Of a DNA stretch of 64,000 nt, positions 40,481-49,354 are shown one piece after another. This DNA comes from Actinacidiphila rubida (GTDB lineage: Bacteria; Actinomycetota; Actinomycetes; Streptomycetales; Streptomycetaceae), in NCBI RefSeq assembly GCF_900110255.1, contig NZ_FODD01000018.1, positions 62,001 through 126,000 on the forward strand, read 5' to 3'. Both the position numbers and the translations under genes were made by a program. Numbering within the stretch: position 1 is the first letter of the stretch; the number at the start of each line of letters is the position of its first letter. Under the pieces are notes generated by a model that saw only the letters and a program-made list of their open reading frames with translations, made no database searches and was not told where the DNA came from.

Positions 40481-41770
40481 CTAGGCGCGCGGGGTGATCC
40501 TGGTGAGGCCGTTGATGACGCGGTCCATCGCGTCGCCGCCGGTCGGGTCCGTGAGGTTGGCCAGCAGCTTGAGGGCGAACTTCATCAGCATCGGGTGGGT
40601 CAGGCCGCGCTGCGAGCACATCTGCAGCACCTTCGGGTTGCCGATGAGCTTCACGAACGCGCGACCCAGCGTGTAGTAGCCGCCGTAGGTGTCCTTCAGG
40701 ATGCGCGGGTAGCGCTGGAGAGCCAGTTCGCGCTGCCCGGCGCCGGAGCGGGCGTGCGCCTGCGCGATGACGTCGGCCGCGATCTGGCCGGATTCCATCG
40801 CATAGGCGATGCCCTCGCCGTTGAACGGGTTGACGAGACCGCCGGCGTCGCCGACGAGCAGCAGGCCGCGCGTGTAGTGCGGCTGGCGGTTGAACGCCAT
40901 CGGCAGCGCGGCGCCGCGGATCGGCTGCGTCATGTTCTCCGGGGTGTAGCCCCAGTCCTCCGGCATGGAGGCGACCCACGCCTTGAGCACCTCGCGCCAG
41001 TCCAGCTCGCGGAAGGCGGCGGAGGAGTTGAGGATGCCGAGGCCCACGTTGGAGGTGCCGTCGCCGAGGCCGAAGATCCAGCCGTAGCCGGGCAGTTGGC
41101 GGGGCTGGGCGCCGCGGCGGTCCCACAGCTCCAGCCACGACTCCAGGTAGTCGTCCTCGTGCCGCGGCGAGGTGAAGTAGGTGCGGACGGCCACGCCCAT
41201 CGGGCGGTCCTCGCGCCGGTGCAGCCCCATCGCCAGCGACAGCCGGGTGGAGTTGCCGTCGGCGGCCACCACCAGCGGCGCGTAGAACGCCGCCGGGGTC
41301 TTCTCCTCGCCGAGCTTCGCCTGGACGCCCGTGATCCGGCCGGTGCGCTCGTCGATGATCGGCGCGCCGACGTTGCACCGCTCGTACAGCCGCGCGCCGG
41401 CCTTCACGGCCTGCTGCGACAGCAGCTCGTCGAAGTCCTCACGCCTGCGCACCAGTCCGTAGTTCGGGTACGCGGCCAGCTCCGGCCAGTCCATCTGCAG
41501 CCGCATGCCGCCGCTGATGATCCGCAGGCCCTTGTTGCGCAGCCAGCCCGCCTCCTCGGAGATGTCGAGGCCCATCGCGACCAGCTGCTTGGTGGCACGC
41601 GGGGTCAGCCCGTCGCCGCAGACCTTCTCGCGGGGGAACGCGGTCTTCTCCAGCAGCAGGACGTCGAGACCCGCCTTCGCCAGGTAGTAGGCGGTCGTCG
41701 ATCCGGCGGGCCCGGCTCCGACGACGATCACGTCGGCGCTGCGCTCGGACAGGGCGGCGGTCTCGGTCAC
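40481..41770 (-). CDS. Geranylgeranyl reductase family flavoprotein (menaquinone-tail reductase candidate)
   Basis: An FAD-dependent reductase that saturates double bonds of isoprenoid chains. The FAD motif is VIVVGAGPAGSTTAYYLAKA (residues ~14-33), then EKVCGDGLTPRA. The second FAD site is GLLLVGDAGGLVNPFNGEG (~288-306). 429 aa. Streptomycete menaquinone carries partly saturated side chains and MenJ of mycobacteria is in this family. With menG next to it and complex I nearby, reduction of the menaquinone tail is the most likely role. GTG start at 41770. Confidence 0.85.
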   Translation of the reverse strand: MTETAALSERSADVIVVGAGPAGSTTAYYLAKAGLDVLLLEKTAFPREKVCGDGLTPRATKQLVAMGLDISEEAGWLRNKGLRIISGGMRLQMDWPELAAYPNYGLVRRREDFDELLSQQAVKAGARLYERCNVGAPIIDERTGRITGVQAKLGEEKTPAAFYAPLVVAADGNSTRLSLAMGLHRREDRPMGVAVRTYFTSPRHEDDYLESWLELWDRRGAQPRQLPGYGWIFGLGDGTSNVGLGILNSSAAFRELDWREVLKAWVASMPEDWGYTPENMTQPIRGAALPMAFNRQPHYTRGLLLVGDAGGLVNPFNGEGIAYAMESGQIAADVIAQAHARSGAGQRELALQRYPRILKDTYGGYYTLGRAFVKLIGNPKVLQMCSQRGLTHPMLMKFALKLLANLTDPTGGDAMDRVINGLTRITPRA

Positions 41771-42086
41771 GTGGGCTCTCCCGTTTCGGCGAGGGGGCGT
41801 TGCTGGTGGTCCTGCTGCACGATGCCGTCGAGTGTATGAGGCGACCGCCCGCCACGTGTCGGCGGCTCTCCTGGGCGCCGCGATCCGGGCGCCGCCGGCA
41901 GGGGCCGGCGTGGCTCCGGGCGCCGTCGAGCCGCGACGGCGGCACGGACGGACCCCCGGGACGCGTCAACTCCCCGCCGCGGCCCGCGCGGACGCGGATG
42001 TCCTTCGCGGGCAGGGCGACATGGGCGGCTCCGCCGACCAGCGGGGAACCGTCCCCCCGGTTCCCGCGGGCCGTTCGCGCCGGTGG
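41771..42086. other. 316-bp gap between menG and the geranylgeranyl-reductase gene
   Basis: No gene seen. Near its right side GCGGGGAACC (42041-42050) can pair with GGTTCCCGC (42059-42067), a plausible terminator for menG. The left part should hold the promoter of the reductase gene. Confidence 0.45.
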
Positions 42087-42785
42087 CTACGCCTCCGGCT
42101 TCCGCCCCCGGTGCAGCGCCACGATCCCGCCGGTCAGGTTCCGCCAGGCGACCTGCGCCCAGCCGGCGTCCTTCAGCCGCCCGGCGAGCCCCTTCTGGTC
42201 GGGCCAGGCACGGATCGACTCGGCGAGGTACACGTACGCGTCGGGGTTGCTGCTCACCGACTTCGCGACGGGCGGCAGCGCGCGCATCAGGTACTCGGTG
42301 TAGACGGTCCGCAGCGGACGGTACGTGGGATGGCTGAACTCGCAGATCACCAGCCGCCCGCCGGGCCTGACCACCCGCAGCATCTCGCGCAGCGCGGCGC
42401 CCGTGTCGTGCACGTTGCGGAGCGCGAAGGAGATCGTGGCCGCGTCGAACACCCCGTCCGCGAACGGGAGTCGGGTGGCGTCACCCGCGGTGAGCGGCAG
42501 CTCGGGGTGACGCTTCTTGCCCTCCCGCAGCATGCCGAGCGAGAAGTCGCACGGGACGACCTCGGCGCCGGCCTCGGCGAACGGCAGCGACGAGGTGCCG
42601 GTGCCCGCGCCCAGATCCAGCACGCGCTCCCCCGGCCGCACGTCCAGCGCGTGGGCGACGGCGCGTCGCCACATCCGTGTCTGGCCCAGCGACAGCACGT
42701 CGTTGGTCAGGTCGTACTTCGCCGCGACGTCGTCGAACATCGCGGCGACGGCCTGCGGCTGCTTCTCCAAATCGGCTCGGCTCAC
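42087..42785 (-). CDS. menG: Demethylmenaquinone methyltransferase
   Basis: A SAM-dependent methyltransferase (UbiE/MenG) performing the last ring methylation of menaquinone. Signature [20 protein letters not shown] at residues 16-35, SAM motif [20 protein letters not shown], then [20 protein letters not shown] and [16 protein letters not shown]. 232 aa, the usual length. GTG start at 42785 behind a GGTGGGGGG run. The repeat element 42814-43495 begins just upstream and must hold or adjoin its promoter. Confidence 0.94.
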   Translation of the reverse strand: MSRADLEKQPQAVAAMFDDVAAKYDLTNDVLSLGQTRMWRRAVAHALDVRPGERVLDLGAGTGTSSLPFAEAGAEVVPCDFSLGMLREGKKRHPELPLTAGDATRLPFADGVFDAATISFALRNVHDTGAALREMLRVVRPGGRLVICEFSHPTYRPLRTVYTEYLMRALPPVAKSVSSNPDAYVYLAESIRAWPDQKGLAGRLKDAGWAQVAWRNLTGGIVALHRGRKPEA

Positions 42786-43033
42786 CCCCCCACCCTACGG
42801 GCCCCCACCCCCCGCCAACGGGGTGCCCCCGGGGCTTGTCGGCCGTCCACCGGCCGGTGGTGGGTTGCTCGCGTTGGGGGCACCTCCCGGCCGAAGGCTG
42901 GGGGACCCCGCGCCCCCTGCGGCATCCGGGCTGCCCCCGGTCCGCCGCGCCCGTCGCACGGTCCGTTTCGGCTGGTCGCGCAGTTCCCCGCGCCCCTGGC
43001 GGTGCAGGTTCGTGGGTGGGGTCAGGGGCCACT

Positions 43034-43119
43034 CCGGGAGTGTCTCCTCGAACTGTGCGTGCACCGTACTTCCGTGCCCTTACCCGGGCGGATGCACAGT
43101 TCTGCGGGGACACACCCGG
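43034..43119. repeat. 86-nt hairpin unit, copy A
   Basis: Outer arms CCGGGAGTGTCTCC (43034) and GGGGACACACCCGG (43106) pair at 12 of 14 positions. Inner arms GAACTGTGC and GCACAGTTC pair perfectly around a 35-nt loop containing ACCCGGG. Confidence 0.7.
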
Positions 43120-43213
43120 ATCGTCCCCTTCCGGCCCGCCCCCGTCTGCGGAAGGACGTTGGCCGTGTCCCATGTCCCCCGCCGCACGGTGGGTAAGCGG
43201 GAGGGGGTGGGGA

Positions 43214-43299
43214 GGAAGTGCTCCCCGCAGCGAAATGTGCGCGGCCCCCGGGTGCCGATACGTACGAACCCGTATGCACATTTCCGAGGAGACGCTTCC
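43214..43299. repeat. 86-nt hairpin unit, copy B (inverted)
   Basis: Same architecture and length as copy A, on the opposite strand: inner arms GAAATGTGC and GCACATTTC around a 35-nt loop, outer arms GGAAGTGCTCCCC and GGAGACGCTTCC. One inner base pair differs from copy A on both sides (C-G against A-T), keeping the pairing. Confidence 0.7.
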
Positions 43300-43494
43300 G
43301 GAGCGCCCCCGACCCCACGGACAAAGGGCACGCACACCAGGGGCGCGAGGAACTGCGCGAGCAACCAACCACCGGCCGGGACACGGCAACGCACCCCAAG
43401 GGGCTGGGCGGACCCCGAAAGGGGCGCGGGGAACTGCGCGACAAGCCACGACGGCGCGGCACACGGCCGGCAAGCCCCGGGGGCACCCCGTTGG

Positions 43495-43962
43495 CTACAC
43501 CCGGCGGTGCAGGACGCGGCCCGCCACGACCGTGGCGACACACGTCCCGTCGGGCGCGAAGACGCAGAAGTCCGCCCGCCCCCCGGCAGCCAACGGCACG
43601 GCCCCCCCGAGCACGAGCCCGCTCCGCGCGACAGCGCCCCGCACCACGGGATCCTCAAGCGGTCCGGCGACCGCCGTGACGCCGCGCCTCAGCAGCTCGT
43701 GCGCGGCGCGGCGCGCCGCCTCGCCCCGCTCGCGAGCACCCCCGCCCGCCGGCCCCGGCGGGACGTCGAGGCCGCGGGCCTCACGTCCCGGCCCCAGGAC
43801 GCCGCCCCACTTCCGCACCCGCGCGGCGGGACTCGCCGCGGCCAGTTCGGCGAGCACTCCGACCGCGGCGATCGTGGAGCCGTCCACCAGGACCGCCCCG
43901 CCGGGCACGGCCGGCCGGCCGCCGCCGGGCTCGACGACGTCCGCCGTGTGCAGGCTCAGCAC
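43495..43962 (-). CDS. Imidazolonepropionase-like composite-domain protein (amidohydrolase stub)
   Basis: 155 aa that look like only the composite beta domain of amidohydrolases such as imidazolonepropionase or aminodeoxyfutalosine deaminase: LSLHTADVVEPGGGRPAVPG, GGAVLVDGSTIAAVG near the start, and GRADFCVFAPDGTCVATVVA with GRVLHRRV at the end. The metal-binding TIM barrel (HxH and later His/Asp) is missing. It may be a degenerate deaminase or a small domain protein kept for another reason. GTG at 43962; 24 bp after mqnC and probably co-transcribed. Its TAG stop touches the end of the inverted-repeat element. Confidence 0.65.
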   Translation of the reverse strand: MLSLHTADVVEPGGGRPAVPGGAVLVDGSTIAAVGVLAELAAASPAARVRKWGGVLGPGREARGLDVPPGPAGGGARERGEAARRAAHELLRRGVTAVAGPLEDPVVRGAVARSGLVLGGAVPLAAGGRADFCVFAPDGTCVATVVAGRVLHRRV

Positions 43963-43986
43963 CGGGGGAACCCCGCGGCCGCGGCC

Positions 43987-45210
43987 TCAGCTCTCACTGA
44001 CGAGCAGCTTCAGCTCGGGGTGCGCGGTGCCGCCCTCGATCGCGGTCGAGGACAGGTGCGAGACCACGTGGTCGTCGACCGGGTCGTTCGCCGGGTCGTC
44101 GTGGACGACGAGGTGCTCGTAGGTGGTGGCCCGCTGCGCGGGGACGCGCCCGGCCGACCGGATGAGGTGGATCAGCTCCATGCGGTTGGAGCGGTGCTTC
44201 GCACCGGCGGAGGAGACCACGTTCTCCTCCAGCATGACCGAACCCAGGTCGTCCGCCCCGTAGTGCAGCGAGAGCTGGCCGACCTCCTTGCCGGTGGTGA
44301 GCCAGGACCCCTGGATGTGGGCGACGTTGTCGAGGAAGAGCCGCGCGATGGCGATCATCCGCAGGTACTCGAAGAGCGTGGCCTGCGTCTGGCCCTTCAG
44401 GTGGTTGTTCTCCGGCTGGTACGTGTACGGGATGAACGCCCGGAACCCGCCCGTGCGGTCCTGCACGTCGCGGATCATCCGCAGGTGCTCGATCCGCTCG
44501 GCGTTGGTCTCGCCGGTGCCCATCAGCATGGTGGAGGTGGACTCGACGCCGAGGCCGTGCGCGGTCTCCATGATCTCCAGCCAGCGCTCGCCGGACTCCT
44601 TCAGCGGAGCGATGGCCTTGCGCGGCCGCTCGGGCAGCAGCTCGGCGCCCGCGCCGGCGAACGAGTCGAGGCCGGCCGCGTGGATCCGGCGGATCGCCTC
44701 CTCCGCGCCGACCCCGGAGATCCGCGCCATGTGCTCCACCTCGGACGCGCCGAGCGAGTGGATCACCAGCTGCGGGAACTCCCGCTTGATCGCGGAGAAG
44801 TGCTCCTCGTAGTACTCCACCCCGTAGTCGGGGTGGTGGCCGCCCTGGAACATGATCTGGGTGCCACCGAGCTCCACGGTCTCCGCGCAGCGCCGCAGGA
44901 TGTCGTCCAGCCCGCGGCTCCAGCCCTTCGCCGTGTCCTTGGGCGCCGCGTAGAACGCGCAGAACTTGCACGCCGTCACGCAGACGTTCGTGTAGTTGAT
45001 GTTCCGCTCGATGATGTACGTCGCGATGTGCTCGGTGCCCGCGTAGCGGCGGCGCCGCACCGCGTCGGCGGCGGCGCCGAGCGCGTGCAGCGGGGCGCTG
45101 CGGTACAGGTCGAGCGCCTCCTCCGGCGTGATCCTGCCGCCCGCGGCGGCGCGGTCGAGGACGGCTGCGATGTCGCTCGCCGGTGCGGCCGGGGAGTTCG
45201 GGGGAGTCAC
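43987..45210 (-). CDS. mqnC: Cyclic dehypoxanthinyl futalosine synthase MqnC
   Basis: A radical-SAM enzyme that closes the second ring in the futalosine route to menaquinone, turning dehypoxanthine futalosine into the cyclic form. The [4Fe-4S]/SAM cysteines are in NVCVTACKFCAF (C-x3-C-x2-C). Also seen: GGTQIMFQGGHHPDYGVEYY, ERPRKAIAPLKESGERWLEI and TYQPENNHLKG. 407 aa. GTG start at 45210 with GAAGGGA upstream. It shares the family fold with MqnE (54619-55782). Confidence 0.95.
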   Translation of the reverse strand: MTPPNSPAAPASDIAAVLDRAAAGGRITPEEALDLYRSAPLHALGAAADAVRRRRYAGTEHIATYIIERNINYTNVCVTACKFCAFYAAPKDTAKGWSRGLDDILRRCAETVELGGTQIMFQGGHHPDYGVEYYEEHFSAIKREFPQLVIHSLGASEVEHMARISGVGAEEAIRRIHAAGLDSFAGAGAELLPERPRKAIAPLKESGERWLEIMETAHGLGVESTSTMLMGTGETNAERIEHLRMIRDVQDRTGGFRAFIPYTYQPENNHLKGQTQATLFEYLRMIAIARLFLDNVAHIQGSWLTTGKEVGQLSLHYGADDLGSVMLEENVVSSAGAKHRSNRMELIHLIRSAGRVPAQRATTYEHLVVHDDPANDPVDDHVVSHLSSTAIEGGTAHPELKLLVSES

Positions 45211-45394
45211 CGTGGCGGTCCCTTCTCAGGCGTGGATCGGACCGGGCCAGCGTACGCCAGGGGTCCGCCCGGGCCGGGGCTGGGACCGGGGGCCGGGCCG
45301 GGACCGGCGGCGGCGCCCGCACACGCGCATGCGCCGCAGCGGAGGACGCCCGCTGCGGCGCACGGGTCCGTACCGGGAAGTACGGGAGGCCGGC

Positions 45395-45694
45395 TCAGTG
45401 ACCGCCGAGGCCCTTGGCGAGGTGCTCGTCCGCCTGCTGGAAGGTGTCGGCCGCGGTCTCCAGGTACTTGGCCATGCCGTCCAGACCCTCGATGGTCTTG
45501 GTGGCACCCGTGTTGAACTCGGTGTACGAGGACTCGAACTGCTTCGACGAACGGTCCGTCACGTAGCCGCCGTTCACCAGGTCCTGCACGAACTTCTGGA
45601 GCGTGTGCAGCTTCTCGGTGATCTCGTGCTGGCCGGTGCGCAGCTTGCCGGCCGCGTCCCGCATGTCCTGGTACGTTACGTTCACATTAGCCAT
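45395..45694 (-). CDS. WXG100-family (ESX/type VII secretion) protein lacking the WXG tryptophan
   Basis: A 99-aa helical-hairpin protein of the ESAT-6 type, normally exported by type VII secretion as a dimer. The two helices are ~8-40 and ~55-92. At the turn the usual WxG is replaced by VNGGYVTD, so the tryptophan is missing. The rest (FESSYTEFNTGATKTIEGLD then MAKYLETAADTFQQADEHLA) fits the family. ATG at 45694 with GAGGAG about 10 nt upstream. No secretion gene or partner lies nearby, so it is an orphan. An internal regulator-like or structural role is possible. Confidence 0.85.
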   Translation of the reverse strand: MANVNVTYQDMRDAAGKLRTGQHEITEKLHTLQKFVQDLVNGGYVTDRSSKQFESSYTEFNTGATKTIEGLDGMAKYLETAADTFQQADEHLAKGLGGH

Positions 45695-45924
45695 GGCGGC
45701 TTGACTCCTCATCGAAAACGATTGCCGCAGGGCCTACCCCCGTGGCGCCTGACATGCGCATCAACTTACAGGGGATGACGTGACGGGTGCAGCCCTTGGT
45801 TCCCCGCACCAGCGGCGGGACGAGGGTCCCCGGCGGCACCGCAGGTCACCGGGCGCCACGGCCTCCACGACGCCGAACATCGCTGTTTTCAGGCCGAGTT
45901 GACGGGCCGCTCCACCCGGCGCCG

Positions 45925-45974
45925 GAGGGCCCCTCGACCGGCCGTGCCGGGCGGCCTTCCGGCCGGGGGCCCTC
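45925..45974 (-). terminator. Hairpin after mqnA
   Basis: GAGGGCCCC (45925) and GGGGCCCTC (45966) form a 9-bp stem with additional CCGG/GGCC pairs in the loop, 4 bp past the mqnA stop. Confidence 0.65.
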
Positions 45975-45978
45975 GGCG

Positions 45979-46950
<972 letters not shown>

Positions 46951-46989
46951 CTACGCTCGACGCAAGTTGCAGTTTGGTTTCCTTGCAGT

Positions 46990-47026
46990 ACAAAGCCTGC
47001 GGAGCATGTGACCCGCAGGCTTTTGT
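46990..47026 (+). promoter_or_regulatory. Terminator-like hairpin in the cold-shock gene leader
   Basis: GCCTGCGG (46995) pairs with CCGCAGGC (47013) and is extended by AAA/TTT, then TTTTGTAATTTT follows. This is the form of an intrinsic terminator but it lies 65 nt before the start codon of the cold-shock gene, so it may act as an attenuator or as a cold-sensitive RNA switch. Confidence 0.6.
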
Positions 47027-47091
47027 AATTTTCAGACTTCGCAGTTGCAGGTTCTGGAGCAGGGCAACCCTTTGGGCCCAAGGAGGGCTTT

Positions 47092-47295
47092 ATGGCTACC
47101 GGAACCGTGAAGTGGTTCAACGCTGAAAAGGGCTTCGGCTTCATCGCCCAGGACGGCGGCGGCCCGGATGTCTTCGTTCACTACTCCGCAATCAACGCCT
47201 CCGGCTTCCGTTCCCTGGAGGAGAACCAGGCGGTGTCGTTCGACGTCACCCAGGGCCCGAAGGGTCCTCAGGCGGAGAACGTCACTCCTAACTAG
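47092..47295 (+). CDS. Cold-shock domain protein (CspA family)
   Basis: A single-stranded nucleic-acid chaperone consisting of one OB-fold cold-shock domain, 67 aa. RNP1 KGFGFIAQ and RNP2 VFVHYSAI carry the aromatic binding residues. ATG at 47092 with AAGGAGG 6 nt upstream, a very strong site. The long leader contains a terminator-like hairpin (46990-47026), and the gene ends 53 nt before a 12-bp terminator. Post-transcriptional control is typical of such genes. Confidence 0.96.
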   Translation: MATGTVKWFNAEKGFGFIAQDGGGPDVFVHYSAINASGFRSLEENQAVSFDVTQGPKGPQAENVTPN

Positions 47296-47348
47296 TTCCC
47301 ACTAGTCAGGAAGCTCGGCGCTGTTGCGCCCAGAACCTGCAGTACCAA

Positions 47349-47374
47349 GGGGCCCCGCACCTGTGCGGGGCCCC
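47349..47374. terminator. Terminator after the cold-shock gene
   Basis: GGGGCCCCGCAC pairs exactly with GTGCGGGGCCCC across 2 nt, followed by TGCCTTTTGTG on the plus strand. It also faces the end of the acyl-CoA synthetase gene on the other strand. Confidence 0.85.
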
Positions 47375-47413
47375 TGCCTTTTGTGCTGCTCCTTGTCCTG
47401 CGTCCCGCGACGG

Positions 47414-49321
47414 TCAGCGCCGGCGCCGGTACAGCTCCTCGATCTGCTCGCCGAAGTCGTGCGCGATGGCCCGCCGCTTCAGCTTCAGGGACGGCGTCAG
47501 GTGCCCGGCGTCCTCGGTGAAGTCCACCGGCAGCACCGAGAACTGCCGGATCGACTCGGCCTGCGACACCGTCGAGTTGGCGTCGTCGACCGCCTTCTGC
47601 ACATCGGCCAGCAGTTCCGGGTCGACCGCCAGCTCCGCCGGCCGCAGGTCCTCCTTGTGGTGCATCCGCTGCCAGTGCGCGAGGCCGTCCGGCTCGAGGG
47701 TGATCAGCGCCCCCACGAACGGCCGGTTGTCGCCGACGACCATGCACTGCGCGACCAGCGGGTGGGCCCGCAGCCGGTCCTCCAGCGGCGCCGGGGCGAC
47801 GTTCTTGCCGCCCGCGGTGATGATGATCTCCTTCTTCCGGCCGGTGATCGTCAGGTAGCCCTCGGCGTCGAGCTGCCCGATGTCCCCGGTGGGGAACCAG
47901 CCGCCGACCTGCGGCACGCCCGCGCCGTCGTTCCAGTACCCGGCGAAGACCTGGCCGCCGCGCAGCAGCACCTCGCCGTCCTCGGCGATCCGCACGGCGG
48001 TGCCGGGCAGCGGCCAGCCGACGGTGCCCAGCCGCGGGCGCAGCGGCGGCGTGACGGTGGCCGCCGCGGTGGTCTCGGTCAGGCCGTAGCCCTCGAAGAC
48101 CATCACGCCGGCGCCCGCGTAGAACGCGGCGAGCCGGGTGCCCAGCGGGGATCCGCCGCATATCGCGTACCGGACCCTGCCGCCGAGCGCGGCCCGGATG
48201 CGGCGGTAGACCAGCGGGTCGTACAGCGCGTGCGCCAGGCGCAGGCCCAGCGACGGGCCGGGGCCGGTGCCGACCTGGCGGGCGACGACCGCCTTCCCGT
48301 AGGCCTGGGCGATGCGGGACGCCCGGTCGAAGGACGAGGCGCGGCCCATCTTCTCGGCGGTGGCCCGGCCGGTGTTGTAGACCTTCTCCAGCACGTACGG
48401 GATGGCCAGCAGGAAGGTCGGCCGGAAGCCGGCCAGGTCGGCGAGCAGGTCCTCGGTCGCGATGCTCGGCGCGTGGCCGAGCCGCACCCTGGCCCGCAGG
48501 CAGCCGACCGCGACCATCCGGCCGAAGACGTGCGAGAGCGGCAGGAAGAGCAGGGTGGACGCCGGCTCGGTGCTGACCGACCGGAAGACCGGGTGCAGCA
48601 GCTCGGTGGCGTTGTCGACCTCGGCGAAGAAGTTGCCGTGGGTGAGGACGCAGCCCTTGGGGCGGCCGGTGGTGCCCGAGGTGTAGATGAGCGTGGCCAC
48701 GGTGGCCGGCGTCATCCCCTGCCGCCTCGAGGTGACCAGCGCGTCGGGCAGCGACCGGCCGTCGACGGTGAGCTGGCCGATCGCGCCCGCGTCGATCTGC
48801 CACAGGTGCCGCAGTTCCGGCAGGTCGGCGCGGCGGCCGCTGATCAGGCGGGACAGCTCGACGTTCTCCACCGCGCAGGCGGCGGCGCCGGAGTCGGCGA
48901 GGATCCAGGCCGTCTGGGAGGCCGACGAGGTCGGGTAGATCGGCACGGTGATCAGGCCGGCCGCCCAGCCGGCGAAGTCCAGCAGGGTCCAGGCGTAGCT
49001 GGTCCTGGCCATGATCGCGAGCCGGTCGCCGGGCTTGAGGCCGGCGGCGATCAGGCCCTTGGCGACCGCGGTGACCTCGTCGCGGAACTCGGCGGCGGTC
49101 ACGTCCCGCCAGGTGCCGTTCTCCTGCTTGCGGGACAGCAGCACCTCGGTGGGCGCCTCGGTCGCGTTGGTGTACGGGATGTCGGCGAGACTCCCCCTGC
49201 GCGGGGGCTGGACCAGCGGGGGGACGGCCGCCTGCACCACGCGGCCGCCCTCGGTCAGGGTCTGCGGGTCGATCTGCGCGGCGGCCGGACCGGCAGCGGC
49301 TGTCTGGTGACCTGACGTCAT
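47414..49321 (-). CDS. Long-chain fatty-acid--CoA ligase (AMP-dependent synthetase)
   Basis: Activates fatty acids to acyl-CoA through an acyl-adenylate. The P-loop is LIYTSGTTGRPKGCVLTHGN (residues ~213-232), the A5 motif is FEGYGLTETTAA (~410), and the hinge region is FPTGDIGQLDAEGYLTITGR followed by KKE. 635 aa, matching the FACS group with an N-terminal linker. Same strand as the thiolase gene 33 bp upstream, so probably one operon for acyl-CoA metabolism. Confidence 0.92.
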   Translation of the reverse strand: MTSGHQTAAAGPAAAQIDPQTLTEGGRVVQAAVPPLVQPPRRGSLADIPYTNATEAPTEVLLSRKQENGTWRDVTAAEFRDEVTAVAKGLIAAGLKPGDRLAIMARTSYAWTLLDFAGWAAGLITVPIYPTSSASQTAWILADSGAAACAVENVELSRLISGRRADLPELRHLWQIDAGAIGQLTVDGRSLPDALVTSRRQGMTPATVATLIYTSGTTGRPKGCVLTHGNFFAEVDNATELLHPVFRSVSTEPASTLLFLPLSHVFGRMVAVGCLRARVRLGHAPSIATEDLLADLAGFRPTFLLAIPYVLEKVYNTGRATAEKMGRASSFDRASRIAQAYGKAVVARQVGTGPGPSLGLRLAHALYDPLVYRRIRAALGGRVRYAICGGSPLGTRLAAFYAGAGVMVFEGYGLTETTAAATVTPPLRPRLGTVGWPLPGTAVRIAEDGEVLLRGGQVFAGYWNDGAGVPQVGGWFPTGDIGQLDAEGYLTITGRKKEIIITAGGKNVAPAPLEDRLRAHPLVAQCMVVGDNRPFVGALITLEPDGLAHWQRMHHKEDLRPAELAVDPELLADVQKAVDDANSTVSQAESIRQFSVLPVDFTEDAGHLTPSLKLKRRAIAHDFGEQIEELYRRRR

Positions 49322-49354
49322 GGCGGCGGCTCCTGAAGGTGGGTGAAGGGCGGG

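Larger units (their letters stand above)
42814..43495. repeat. 682-bp element bounded by perfect 25-bp inverted repeats, with two inverted 86-nt hairpins
   Basis: The ends, 42814-42838 and 43471-43495, are exact 25-bp inverted repeats. Inside, two 86-nt hairpin units lie head to head at 43034-43119 and 43214-43299. A GGGGCGCGGGGAACTGCGCG-like repeat occurs at 42970-42997 (inverted), 43339-43366 and 43420-43448. A second common streptomycete-type repeat (CACCTCCCGGCCGAAGGC region) is near 42888. Reading frames through the block have no family match. No transposase and no clear target-site duplication is visible. It resembles a non-autonomous MITE-like or composite REP-type element. Confidence 0.7.

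Noticed and set aside
41832..43196. 454-codon plus-strand ORF over menG
   Set aside because: Shadow frame antisense to menG with low-complexity composition.
42814..43495. Intact insertion sequence
   Set aside because: Inverted ends are present, but there is no transposase gene and no clear target-site duplication next to the ends.
43080..43658. ORFs inside the inverted-repeat element (about 150-190 codons)
   Set aside because: They are Arg/Pro/Ser-rich, cross the hairpin arms and carry no domain. No transposase motif could be found, so the element is called non-coding.
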